DNA from: Trematomus loennbergii
Taxonomy: Eukaryota > Chordata > Actinopteri > Perciformes > Nototheniidae
Length of the DNA: 64,000 nucleotides
Reading direction: 5' to 3'
Assembly: GCA_012861695.1 (NCBI GenBank)
Contig: JAAOOA010000056.1
Coordinates: forward strand, 6,116,207 to 6,180,206
Shown: positions 23,722 through 36,625 of the stretch, one piece after another
Numbering within the stretch: position 1 is the stretch's first letter
How the letters are laid out: the number at the start of each line of letters is the position of its first letter
Notes under the pieces: model-generated
The model's input: the letters and a program-made list of their open reading frames with translations, nothing else
Told to the model about the DNA's origin: nothing
The model's database searches: none
Translations under genes and position numbers: made by a program

Positions 23722-26700
23722 CATGTTGCGCTGTGTTTATAGATGCTTCATGTTTCCTTAAAAACATTTGCGTTTCATAAAGCCCACTTCGTTGATTCAC
23801 CATTGCAGATCACATCTCTTCATCATTTGAGTCTTCACTCAGGTCGTTTCAAATTCATCTGACTGATTGCAAAACTTCTCCGGCTTTTTAGTCTTAATGA
23901 CAGAATCTGCAAATATAATTACTGCTGCAAGAAAAGCAGCCAGAGATAGCGGAGAGAAGCTGTCATCTGCTATTGTTTTCCACTCGGTGTCCTCCAACTG
24001 AACTTCACCGACCGACAGTTTAATTGGTTTCAGGGAATCGGGTGTGAAGAGGAGTCATGACCTTGATCTTTCTCCCTGATAAATGTTATTTTTAACCAGT
24101 TATACATGCAAATATGCAAAGTGTGTGTGTATGTGTGTGAGAGAGTTGAGAGGGAGGTAAACATATACAGATTGTCTCATTTTATTGTGTGTTTAGTGGC
24201 TGATTAGAGGCCTAATTAAATACAGTGTTAGTGAGTTCAGAGGCAAACAGAGGAGACGCTGACCCTGCGACTTCTAATGCACCCCGGGGATCATCTGAAC
24301 AAAGTGAGTAGATGCAAACAGGCTGATAGAGTACATGCATTCAGAGACTTTGAACAAACAAGCATCATCCGACCTTTATCACCACAACCTGTCCTTAATT
24401 CACTCTTCCCGTTGCATGATACATATTAATAGGAGGACAGGGGGGAATTAAGCAAAACTAAACATCAACTTATGATGAAGTTGGCTTCAGATCAGGCCTA
24501 AAGGGGAAAAAAGCAAAGCATCGCAAAAAAAAACAGATATATTACACAAGTGGAAAAGTCACAGTGTAGCCAAATGTCCAAGACTAACTGTGATTGATGT
24601 TGAAACTACAATCTAAAAGCCATAAGCCATTTGTTCTTGCAAAACATCTGCAAATATACTGTATGTTTCTCGTGATTTGTCCATCTAAAATATGCTATTT
24701 TAGATTCAAAATGTTCACAAGACATGTAGCTTGTAAATAAAATGGGTCCAATATTTACTTTAGTGACCATGGTTTATCATAATCGGTGCTTACAGAGGCT
24801 TTGATTGACCACAAAAGGGAAGGAATCCTTCCAATGAAAAGGTCACTTTGTTAAGCAACTTAAATAGCGACTAAAATAGTCTGCTTTTTAGTTATTCTGT
24901 AAACAGTTAGATTGTGGCAATCCTACATGCAATCACTGATATGTCCAAATGTCCTCTTTGATAATCTTTTAATGGTTATGAAAATCCCAGTCCCAGGTGT
25001 TGTTACCCATTTCACAGTTGCCTGAGGGTGCCTTTGCAGAGTTAAATCGAGAAGAGGATACAGCAAACAAATATGGCAGAATATATTAACATTATGATAT
25101 ATAGTTTTATATCAGTGTAAAGAGGTTTAATTAGAAATATGGAGATGCAACTTTGAGAAAAGGGGTGTTTTAGGGTTATTAAAAAAGTAATTTAGGAATT
25201 AAGAAGCACAGTGTTTATTACATTGACTTATATCAAATATATGTTTGATCTTAAAACAAATTGTAATCAATGACACAGGATGTGAAAACAACATATTGCA
25301 ACAAGTATATGGTATGACAAAACCAGAAAACATACTTGCCTATGTCAGTGTCATTATGAGCAATCTAAACCAAAGGAAGACAATTGTTAAAAATGAAAAT
25401 TCACTGCAGTGTCCAAGCCTTTGATTTCCATTTAGCTCTTGTTCCTCCTCGGGCTTGAGAAGGCTATTTTACATGCAAACCCCCTCTGCTACCCCCCACA
25501 ACCCCACCTTTTTATTCCCCCAACCTCTCATCCCCATTTGCGCCAACAATACCCCTCTCACCGCACCGCCCCACTCTCAACAGGCTTCTGTGGAATTTAT
25601 TCAAATATTTTGACATTTCGCCTCCCCTCACTTCCCGAGCAGAAATGATTTGTGACAGCTGGAGATGGGCTCGGTCGGAGGAGCATCCTCCAACAGCCTG
25701 CCTTCTTTTTTCTCCTGTCCTAAAGGCTGATTTTTATCTTTCGACTCTTTTCCCCCTCCTCTTTTATTCACCGCTGCTCCTCCTGTCAGTTGGCGTAGGC
25801 CTTGATAGCTCTTCTCCTCGTTTGTATTTCTTTCATGTGACTCCACAGTGTGATAGACAAACTGGGTGATATTTCTCTATTTGTTGACATTTTGTTTTGG
25901 CTGCCTTTTTTTTGTGTATTTTGCTCAGTGCCCACCTACTGTCTGATCCCGCGCTGACATCATGTATCGGCAGCACGGAGGGTAATCCTCTTATGAAACA
26001 GCTTTCATCCGAATCCTCTGGCGATACGGAGCAACAAAATATCTCCTTTGGTCGTTGATACAATATGAGAATGGTAATATCATACAGTATGATCACCTGC
26101 AGTACAATAAGGGAAATCTGCACAAACCAACTGTTTCAGGGTGTCTTATTTCCACACGTGCATTTCAAAAGGAGATAGAACATCAAATTGAGGAAGCGGT
26201 GCATGAGGCGACAGCAGTGTGCGGACTACAGCGCAGTGCACTGACAACAAAGACTCCATTTGAATAATGCTGCTCATTAGTTGGGGGACAGGGCCTTTTT
26301 CTGTTGGCGCCTGTCCCTGGTCACTTTGCACCGCTGCGATAGACAAACACACACACTCAACGCCAAGGTTGTCATCCATCACCGCACTGAGAGAAAGGTA
26401 CGAGCTGGCCAAGACAAATGCGTCGTTCTGTTTTTTATTTCCTTCCGCAATGATTAGACATTTCCTCTGGTGGAGGATCACAGCATCCACACAAAGAGAA
26501 TAAAGTGACGCCAGCTCTCTCTGATACTGTACGTGGTGCCATCTGAAAAGAGCTATTGAAGAAAGATCTGAAAATCCAGCTGCTGGAAATCCTTCATCAA
26601 TTCTGGTATCAGCACACTGAACAATAATGAACCTCCTGGCTCAGCAGACACAAAAGCCTCAGTACAATCCAAACAACATTGTTCTAATATTCCTTTGAGT

Positions 26701-29700
26701 TCGTCAGATAATCTGTTTAGATCTATCTATTCTGCCATAAGAATGGTTTCGACATTTTTGGGAAATACACTTATTGGGTTTCTTGCCGAAAGTTACATAA
26801 GAAGATTGATAGCACTGTGTAATCTACCGTGATCTCGACCCTACTGTTCATATTTCTACTTGGGCCGGATATCCTGGTCTTTATGTGTCATACATTTTTT
26901 GCGGAAGGTTTGTATAGAGTTAATGTTGTTGAACGATGGTTAACATTGTGAAAAGTTGTGGTAAGGTTTAGTGAGCAAAACTACTTTTTAGGGTTTGAAT
27001 AAGATCATGGTTTGGCTGAAAATAAGTAGTTTCGTTAAGCTACGGACGTTATTTCACGTGGCGCAATGTTACTCAGTCAGATGGAGTTTACTGACTTAAT
27101 GCCTCTGAGGGAAAAGTCCTGTGTTTGTTTGACCAATTCACCTTCACCACCAGTGGACTTTCATGCTCTTAATACTTTTTATTTAGCTCTGAATCCAATT
27201 ATTGGTTTATGTTGAAGTTACTACATTTCATACAGATGCTCAGGGTGCCTTGTACATTTTAATCACAAATCGACAGCCACTACGCAAGCATTATTATTTG
27301 AGACCAGCTTGTAAACCTGTGTTATTTTCAAAACTGAACATTAACAAATACAGGCTTAGCTGTTTAATTCAACAGACCTACTAGGTACTAAAGTAAGCAC
27401 AAGCGCAAGCTAGACAATAACAAAACGTAGCAGCACCAAATGTCCAGCAAAAGAGAGAGGGAGAGCGATTCTGGATCGGGGCTTTTAACCCCGGGTGCAC
27501 ATGGACCAGGTGCTCGCAATCAGTGTTACCTTCAATGACATAAGGAAGCATTGTTAAAGGTAACTACAGGGAGGAGTAAAGCAGGGGTCGTCACACTATT
27601 TGTTTAATACACAAAAGAAATGTGTTTTGTCGTTAGCCGTTAGACTATCTGAGACTGGGATTTGCAAATAAATACTCGTCATCCAAACTATTTAAAATTA
27701 TTTTTAAACTTTGTCTTTTGTGAGGATTAAACAAAAAACATATTACCTGTTCATTAGGTCAGATAGCTGGTCAGGAAATGTGTTTCTTTTGGACAGAACC
27801 AGGTTAGCCGATTCTCTGTTTACAGTCCTTGTGCTAAGCTAAGCTAACACCTGCTGGTGGTATTTTTATACCAATATGGTTTATTTACTTCAAGCAGCAA
27901 AGCAAGTGAGTAAATGTCCCAATATTTTTGAACTGCTGTTTTAAACGTTGTACCAGTGGGGATATAAAGGTTTAAAACCCATATAAGCAACAACTGTCAG
28001 TATCAGGAAAATCCTTCTGCAAGAACGTGCATAAGCTAGCACATCTCTAAAATAATGTAATTAAACCACAGCTAATCCTTTATGCAAATGAAAATCCTGA
28101 AAACGAGATCATTTGATTTAAAACAAGAATACAGGGACATTGTGACTGTTTGAACAGACCTGAGGAAAATCCAACTGTAGCTCTATAAAAGGAAAGGATC
28201 AGTCATCTGCCAAGGACAGCCGGAGCTAATAAGTGTGTAACATGATAGAAAAGAAAATTAGTTCATAGCTGTCATCTTCTTGATGAAGAGGCAATCAGAA
28301 TCAAAGTGAATCATTCCGTGAGGAGGATTGTGTTTTGGAATTCAAACGGGCAATGCTTCAATATGACAAATCAGCCAGTGTGGTGCATGTTGATTGATTC
28401 CATCCATGAAAACCTAATAGATTTAGCCCTCTGTGAGTTTGGCTCTCATTAACCTCGCAGCGTTTTCATATGAGAATGTATTGGAGCCATTTTATCCACC
28501 ACTCAAAGGCAATTCACTGGGTGATAAATCCTTTGGCTTATCTGGCTGCAGGTGACAGCACAGCAGAGTACGGAGGCTGACTGGGGCACAAACACACCAA
28601 AACACACACAACAATGCATGCACACACATATTCACAGCCCACATAAACACGTTCTGCAGCTCACGTTTTCTTGAAGGGGTCGCCATGGTGACCTGTGAGC
28701 TGGAAAACCTTGTGATCGGACCGGAACCGAAGACTTGCTCCTCGACCTGAGCGACCAGCCGCAACAGAAAACTCTTCCTCTTGGCTCCCCGACAAAGAAA
28801 AGGAAGAAGATGAGGGGAAAAAACTGAATTCAATTACACAGTCGAAACCCACTCCTTGCCCTCCGGGAGTGATATCAGCACCATTTAAAAGTCTGATTAC
28901 TCACAAAACCAATAACATTTTGACTCCCTGGTAATGGACCAGTAGATTAGAAAATTTAGATTACATTTAACTGCCTGTAGATTCTCATTAAAACGCCACC
29001 AACTAGTTAGAAACAATAGGTAATTAAGAGTGTAATGAAGCGCAGTAGCGTTAGCGCGCGTCGGTTGCCTGCTACTCTTGTGGGACCCAGCCTTACTTTG
29101 CACTTATCCTGCAGCAAAGCCATACGCCGTCTCATTTGGGCAATACGACATATTTAATTAGATTAATGAATTTCGGTGGCGTCTCCGCGGGGTTGGCTGT
29201 GCTCCTCGTGGTGACAGTGTAACAACAGATTATATATTAGGGGAGGCCGCGAGCTGCAGGCAGGCCGGCTGCAGGTTGGTCCCTCGACAGAGGCGCGACC
29301 ACGTGTGACAGTTTGGGTGGAACCTGTCTCAAGTTCACTCCTGCTAAATTGTCAAATGCAAATAATCGTGAGCAAATGTGCTGCACGGATAAACATAAAC
29401 TCGTATCCAAAACTCCAGATTTGATTTAGCAAAGTGAGGCCTATTGAATTAAACATGATTGATTGTAACACGGAGAGCACAAACAGAGGCAAGAAAAGCT
29501 CAGGGTGATAAATGGGTTAGCGTCAGTGTTTGGCTTTAAGCTAATCTCTGTGGCTCTGGCCGGACACAAGTAAATGCTTCCACACAAAGTAAAGACTAAA
29601 GGAAACGGTGAATGAGTCCCTCAGGTGGAAACAAAATGGTTTGAAATACTTAAATGTTGTGAAATATGGATGGGAAGACATTTTCTAAGCACTTGATTCA

Positions 29701-30596
29701 CTTATCTAGTGGGTAATTTCCGTACTGGCGCTAATGTCGTATCTATTGTGCTCTTAAGTGTTGGATTTGATCTTTTGTTACCTACTTCTTGTGCTTGTAG
29801 GTGTTTTTAATAGGTATTCATATGCATTGTTTTATACTTACTGATATACTGTTTTATATGTATTAAATTATTACATTTATAAGTAAGCGTTTTTTACTAT
29901 TTTTGTCCTCAAAAAAGTTAACGCGATCAACCATGCGGATATGGCAATAAAGATATGAAATGGATTGATGTAAACGTTGGCCATCAGGGTTGTGTAATAG
30001 GTCACCATTGTCAGTAAGTGTGTCTTTGGATATGTAATGTGTTAATATGTTAATGTTTTTATTGTGTACTATGTAGTAGGTATAACTTTATCTTCTGCGG
30101 CGTGCAGGAGTAGGCCTACCTAACACATTTCCAAACAGGGACCATAAAGGATATTATTTAAAAATATATAATAGTAAAGAATAAATAAAATGTTGAATCT
30201 TTAAATCAGATTAGATGACACAGAATAATATAAAAGATTCTTCAAACGACATGAATGATGATTTGATGGTGTTGTTATGTCTGTTACATTGCAACAGCTA
30301 GATAACAGTGTATATACAGTGAGTGAGACTACTTAGATAGCTTTCTCTAATAATTAATATTAGGAAACCTTTTGTAGAAAGTCTGCTGCGTATCGGAGAA
30401 GGAAAGATATTACGCTTTCATTTTATTCTTTGTTTAAGCAGTTTTGTGTTTGTGATTTAATATTAGATTAAGATGTTTATAACTGTACGATTTGACATGA
30501 AGTTTACATAATAGTTATGTTTGAGCTTTAGAGTTAGCTTTTACTTTAATTTAGTAGTGTAGCTAGAATTCAGCTTTTGCATTGTTTAAAGAGTAA
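23722..30596. other. Intergenic, gene-free, with unique-looking blocks
   Basis: No ORF with family resemblance. About 26755-26830 and 27735-27930 resemble the two halves of the teleost repeat also seen at 2870-3290. Blocks at about 24236-24440, 25900-26520, 28255-28560 and 29085-29520 look like single-copy, balanced-composition DNA and are discussed as enhancer candidates. Confidence 0.4.
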
Positions 30597-30597
30597 A

Positions 30598-30975
30598 GGT
30601 AGGGTGACATTACCGAGAAACCGGCTCGATACACTTTTTGTTATATTCCATGGAATGCTCTTAACATCCCGATAGCAATGAATATCTTAAGTGCTTTGAC
30701 AAAAAATCCATTAAAAAATGTCATCTGTGGAAGCCGGAATACTGTAAAAAGTACGACCAATCATTTTAGCCGGCCCGGCTAAAATAACTGGATGGCCTAC
30801 CTGCCTGTCAGCCCTCCATCGGGGCACAAACTTATCTCGTGCCCTCATTGGTCATGTGCGCGTTCGTGTGTGTTGGAGGAGGGGCTCTATAAGGAAGTGG
30901 CAGATTTTCTCCGGTTGTGTATTTTCAAATTCTAGCGATCTCGTGCCGGTTTCTCAAACTTACCTACCCTACCTT
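30598..30975. mobile_element. TTAA-target inverted-repeat element, family C
   Basis: Ends AGGTAGGGT and ACCCTACCT are followed inwards by a longer imperfect inverted repeat (GAGAAACCGGCTCGA against the complement of TCGTGCCGGTTTCTC). The right flank is TTAA; the left is GTAA, probably a decayed TTAA. No ORF. A 21-nt internal palindrome lies at 30764-30784. Confidence 0.7.
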
Positions 30976-30979
30976 TAAG

Positions 30980-32700
30980 CTATGTAATCACATCTACATT
31001 TAATATGAAATCTACATTACACTTGTGGTTTATCTACATTTCTGTTCTTGTTTAGCTTGATTTAGAATTGAAACATAATTTGGCTATTGCACCTATGGCT
31101 AAACATTGAAACCACACTTGACATCTGACGAGCAACATTACTTGAATGTGTAGCCTCCTCAACCTAACATGAACCAACTTTCTTAACTGCCTGCTACTAT
31201 CTAAAGCTGACGTCAAGAGCAACTAGAAAAGGTTTCTGTAGTTCCAGTGCTCCATGTTCTCTTTAAAAACATGATGTATGGACATGGTGTCTTTTGTAGT
31301 ATCACACTGCCCCCTATAGGGATGGATCCTAACTGCGCTTCATTGATCCTTAACACAGAGATGTGTATTTCAGTGATATACCCTGCTCAGCTATTTTCAC
31401 ACGCTCTATATTTTAAACACAGCTACAGTATAAGCTAGAAATGTTTCCTCTTTCCACTGTAAACATTGTGTTTTAATATAACTTTTGCACACATTTTTGT
31501 GGCAGATGTTGCACTGCTAATATGTATACACAGCCTGAATCACAAGAGGAATATGTCTAGAAAACACACTCTGGCTGAGTGATTTAGCTTGTAAACACTT
31601 CAAGATTCAAAGAGCTGGATTCAAACACACCTTCTCTCCAAAAGGAGTCATAGAGGAGGAGGAAGAGGAAGAGGAGGAAGAGGGAGAAACAGAGCAGATG
31701 GCCCAGTGCAGATATTCTAGGAGACTGGGAGCGAGGAGTGTTCTCTGAAGGACGAGGTCTTGTATTGTTTTGGCTGCGAGGGCCGCTCTGTTATAGGCGT
31801 ACCAGGGGTCCCTGAAGAGCCAGGGTCTTATGGTGTCAGTGTCCCCCAGCCCTCATCCCCAGCCCCGGCCTATTGTCATTCCTGTTTTTTAATTTCTCAA
31901 ACGCAATGAAGTGTGACACAAACTGTTTACCTAGCGTGTCTGCCACAACCAGGAAGAGAAAGGATCGGAGGGGGAAAAAACAGACACACAAGCCAGGATC
32001 TCAGCACAAAATAATCCTCCATAATACCAGAGAGTTTAAAGAGGCTTTGCCAATACCTTCCCTAACCCCCCCCCGACCTGCCCCTCCACGTCTCTTTGCT
32101 CTTATGAAAAAGGGAAGGGGAGATAAAGAGGAAAAAAGAGGGTGGGGGGGTAACACATCAGAAGAAAGCTGTTAAATTCGCCCCTCAGTCTCGTTTGGGA
32201 TTGCTAATTATTGTTTTTACAGTACAACAATTGGGTATTAGGGCATACGCGGCTGGAGATAACATCCAAAGGAAGGCAAGGGGAGAAAGGGGAAGAGGAG
32301 CATGGGGGAGAAAGATAATGGGTTGACAGAAGGGGAGCTATGATAGGGTCTGGTACAGGGCGGTGTCTGTCTCTCTGCTACAACACACCACAGTATCAGG
32401 AGACTCGCTGTCTCACTCTGTCTCTAAGGGTCTAAAAGTGGAGAGGGAAAGTTTGGAATCTTCAACAATTTATGGATCGACAAAAATCTGGGAAAGTGAA
32501 AGAGAACTGAAGTTTTGGGAGACTTCAACTTCTCTTCACACTTTACTAGATTACAAAGAATACATAGATCCTTCACAGCTTAAAGATCTCACATGAACAC
32601 ATACAGGCAGAATCCCAAACATACAGGTCAAAAGGTGAATATACCAACAAAATGTAAGTCAAGTTAAGAACTACAACAAAATAAGCTAATATAAAAAATA
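30980..32700. other. Intergenic
   Basis: No gene supported. About 31620-31960 has balanced composition with purine-rich GAGGAGGAAGAGG runs. 32040-32150 holds C and G homopolymer runs. Confidence 0.4.
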
Positions 32701-32702
32701 TT

Positions 32703-33174
32703 CAGAGGTGGAAGAATTACTCAGATCTTGTTGAAGTACAAGGACAAGAGTGTAGGAATACTCTGTTACTGTAAGTTAAACTCCTGCAATCAAAATGTTA
32801 CTCAAGTCAAATTACAAAAGTATTGGCAAAAAATATACTTCAAACACCGAAAGTAAAAATACTTATTATGCAGATTGGCCCATTTCAGTTAGGTATATAT
32901 TATATGTTTTGATTATCATTATTGATACATTTAAGTGGTCTCAAAGCTGGTAAAGGTGCAGCTAATATTAATTACTTTGTATACTGCAGGGTAGCTTGTG
33001 AATGAGGTATTAAACAAATGTAGTAACAGTAAAAGTACAATATTTACCTCTGAATTGTAGTGGGGTAAAAGTAAAAAGTAAAAAAAATGAAATACTCAAG
33101 TAAAGTACAAGTCCCTCAAAAATGTACTTTTACAGTATTTGAGTAAATGTACTTATAGGTACTTTACACCATTG
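32703..33174. mobile_element. Non-autonomous DNA element (AGTACTCAGATCTTG-type)
   Basis: Ends CAGAGGTGGAAGAATTAC and GTACTTTACACCATTG are imperfect inverted repeats. The interior repeats AAGTACAA/AAAAGTA motifs and contains ATTATGCAGATTGGCCCATT, known from a common percomorph repeat. No clear target duplication. Confidence 0.6.
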
Positions 33175-33446
33175 TCATTATTTGTATATCTACATTATCA
33201 CATGACTCTTGTGAACCCATAAAGATATTTCTCACATAGCTATGTAATGTTCCTCAGTCGAATATTTAACTAATTGAATTGTTTTCTGGGTTTGGCTTTT
33301 CAGTCTTTTTATGCTAGCTTTTAAGCTTAGAACCTAAAGCAGATACAATTAGCAAATAGCTACAGACGACAGGAAGCCCAGCTCCAAATTAATGCTAATG
33401 TTCTGTATCTGCTGGGTTTAAATGGGCAACTGTTTTCTCATGTTAA

Positions 33447-33934
33447 AGTGGACCTATCATGCTATATTATAATAATATAGTGTAGGACCATACCTATATA
33501 AGGCATATTTATACTTTTTTTTTTCAAAATACCAAACAGATCATGCATTTTAGCCATGCCTCATTTCGCTCAGTTTGCACTTTTTTAGCCCTGTTTTTGC
33601 AAGGGCTGATTCTGTGAGAACAGCACCACCTACAGGCCTGGCATATGTACTACAGCGTCTCCAGCGCTTTCGAACGGCAATGGCCGTGGCTGTCTCCTCC
33701 TGATTGGTGGAGTTGGCCCAATAGCCTTAGCGCCACCGTCCTGACGTCAGGACAGTGTTCAAATCTGGATCAGTTTTTATCAGATCCGTTGCAGCCCTTT
33801 TTTTAGAGATTTGGGTATGGAGGAAAATAGAGAGGGTTGTGTTTTCTGACACTTGGTGAGTTCCCTGGAACACCGGGGACACATATTCATGTATAAAAGA
33901 CGTACAAAAGTGCATTTTGCATGATAGGTCCCCT
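33447..33934 (+). mobile_element. TTAA-target MITE, family A, complete short copy
   Basis: Inverted termini AGTGGACCTATCATGC and GCATGATAGGTCCCCT are flanked by TTAA at 33443-33446 and 33935-33938. It is 488 nt long. It matches both ends of the long copy at 1-939, including the palindromic CRE at 33738-33753. No transposase. Confidence 0.88.
33738..33753. promoter_or_regulatory. Palindromic CRE in family A short copy
   Basis: Same 16-nt palindrome with TGACGTCA as in the copy at 743-758. Confidence 0.5.
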
Positions 33935-34165
33935 TTAAGTTAAAGCTGGTTACTTCTTAGCGTTAACAATAAACATGTGTTAACTGAATTAAAACTACTT
34001 TTGGGACGTAAAAATAGCATAGCATGAGATCAGTGCCATCAGGATAACTTGAGTCTACTTTATTGTACTTCTCCACAGTGGGACATCTGAACACTGACAA
34101 CACACGTGACAACATTATCATATCACTCCGCCAACCTCAAATATTACTAAAATGATAGCCTAGAT

Positions 34166-35076
34166 CAGGATGGGCAATTTGGATGGTGGTGGGGGCCACA
34201 TAATTTATGTACTGGCCACCAGGGGGCCACAGATTCACTTGGAACCTATGCTTGGAACACACACACACACACACAAATTCCATGTATTGTATGTAATTAT
34301 TAACAAATATACTAAGTCTGACATCTTCATTGACATTTTACAATCTTTCAGGGAACATCCTCTAATAAGCTCACTAAACAAATATCAGTTCACAGAAATT
34401 TTATTAAATTTTTACAAGTGGCATGTTTGTATTGAACAGGTTATTTAACAGTGAAATAAAACTATTTTTAAACTATTGGAAAGCACGGAAAATGTGTGTG
34501 CATTGAGATTAACCATTAAGATGACATAAACATGAAGATGAACACTAACCCAGACATTAGTTGTCTAACTTGAACCTAAGACACTTGTAGCCTGTCTCTG
34601 CATTCCCCTTATTCCACAATGAGGGGAATGTCGACACCTGTCAACCCGCACTCTGCTGTTCCTCAGCGCCGTTCCCCCTCACTCCTGCTGAAATTATGAA
34701 TGAAAAGCGTATAGTAATCATAGATAACACGGCAGGGTCCGTGACAGTTTGTTTTCATCTGATTTCAAATAAACAAAGTCTTGGTTTTTAGAATATTAAA
34801 CTTGTTTCGCCAAATTCAGATGATAAATACAACTTTGAAGCTTGAAAAGGCATAATTACTACAAGCGGTAATTTAACGTCACAGCAGGCATAACAACAGC
34901 CGGTGTTTCTTGTGAGTGTTTCCCCGGGAAACAAACACAATACACACAAACGCGTCACAGATTATTTCGCAGTATTTGGCTGCCGAACGAAATCATGTAC
35001 GCAGCTAACTATGAGTCTAGTGGACGGTATCAGTACTACAATTAAAAATAAATAAAAGAGGTGTTTGCCATCCCTG
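34166..35076. mobile_element. hAT-type non-autonomous element with 8-bp target duplication
   Basis: Starts CAGGATGGGCAA and ends TTTGCCATCCCTG. The flanks are GCCTAGAT (34158-34165) and GCCTAGCT (35077-35084), one mismatch. Subterminal GGGGGCCACA and GGGGGCCACAG are typical of such elements. A short (CA)n lies at 34258-34276. 911 nt, no transposase. Confidence 0.85.
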
Positions 35077-35084
35077 GCCTAGCT

Positions 35085-36150
35085 AGGTGCAACATGTTTC
35101 ATAGTTGCTATAAGGAACACAATTAATACAAATCAAAATTATTTCAATTGACATGAGACAATAGTAGCCTACACTTAATTACAAGTCGTGTTTATCAACT
35201 TAGAATTTGAAAAGCTGTGTCTCTAGGTTCCCATCCAAATCAGTGTCAGCCAAATATTCAGAAAATTGTCAAAAGACAATGCTTTGCTGGACGTTTAGGT
35301 GACATTCTTCAGGTAAATCATGATTCATTCTCTAAGACTGTTTCCATTGCACTTTGTTGAATTTTGTTCGTATCCTTAAAGTTCCCAAAGTTTTTCACCT
35401 CAACTATGGTAAAGATTGTTTTGCAATATTTGCAAAACTCAGATTTATTTGGCACAGATGGGGTATTAGATGGGTATCATTTCATTTGCAGGACTTTATT
35501 CCTCTATTATTGAGTCAGAGTGAAGATTTTGAAAGTCAGCTCTGGTTTGAATTGATTGCCAAAGCAAAAACACCAGGTGAGGTCTTTACCATTAAATTAT
35601 GTAAGGACTACGCTACGGCAACTGCATTTTGGACCAAATAAAGTTGCTGTTGCTGTCGAAGGTAAGCCAGAAGAAAACTGCAAATCATATCATAATCAGA
35701 GTGAGATGCTCAGGGAGACCACCCAATAGTGCACTGTTACATCCTCAAAGCTCCAAAGATTGAGACTGCTAGTATGTTGGCATTATTAAACACATACAGT
35801 ATAGGCTAACATTATAACATTATTACTTTTGTTCCAGTACAATAAAACGCTCACAGGAACACGTACTGCAAGGTTTATTGTGAATACTAAAAGGCAGGTG
35901 ATGCTGTGCTCCATGGGAGAAATAAAGCCTCATGGAGCCCACACAAATACACATTGGCTTTTATCCTATGAATGAGTAGGCCAGCCAAAGTCATTTGGAA
36001 GCTTCCACATGCCAATGAATAAATAAAGCTATAATTAGTAAAGAAAACAGCGCCACCTGTTGGTGTTCCACCTCTGTGAACCCAGACCATTATAGAGTGC
36101 TGTGGGAAACACCTGAGCTTGCAAAGGCTGTATGTTAAAGTGTTGGCACG
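35085..36150. other. Intergenic
   Basis: A 95-codon open frame at 35354-35641 (plus) has no recognisable motif, no homologue I know and AT-rich codons. Otherwise nothing is seen. Confidence 0.35.
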
Positions 36151-36163
36151 GTGTGTGTGTGTG

Positions 36164-36206
<43 letters not shown>

Positions 36207-36250
36207 GTGTGTGGTGTGTGGTGTGTGTGGTGTGTGTGTGGTGTGTGTGA
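36151..36250. repeat. Interrupted (GT)n microsatellite
   Basis: GT repeat broken by TT and GG dinucleotides. It generates a spurious long ORF on the minus strand. Confidence 0.95.
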
Positions 36251-36379
36251 GGACGTTTTTTCCTGTGGGCCACCCGTGTAACCATGTGTGTTGTATGGCT
36301 TCCATTTGTAAAGAGGCTTACCGAGCATATGTGTTGGTATTGTGAGAGTGTGTGTGCTCCTCTGTGTACATGTGTGTGT

Positions 36380-36625
36380 ACTTGAAGAGGTCCAACTGCA
36401 TGTCCTGGGGCCCACCTGGCAGCCCTGTGCAGATTCTGGGGCCTGAGCAGCTGGCCTGGGGGCTGGTGAGGGTGTTCGGCGGGGGGAGGTCTGACAGGGG
36501 TGCGGGGGGTCTTCCATGGCCCCTGTCCCACCAGACCCAGACAGTAGGAGGCAGATGGACAGGCCAAAGCTACTGCCAGAGGGGCCACAGGGCCGAGGGA
36601 GAGGGCCAGCCAACACCAACTGAGC
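36380..36625. other. GC-rich island without recognised gene
   Basis: About 245 nt is markedly GC-richer than its surroundings (runs such as GGCGGGGGGAGG and GTGCGGGGGGTC). It is open on the minus strand in two frames, but neither translation resembles a known protein and both run into the GT microsatellite. It could be a regulatory island or an exon of an unknown transcript. Confidence 0.35.

Noticed and set aside
35354..35641. 95-codon plus-strand ORF in the intergenic region
   Set aside because: A single exon-sized frame with AT-rich codons, no motif and no neighbouring exon. Chance is the simplest explanation.
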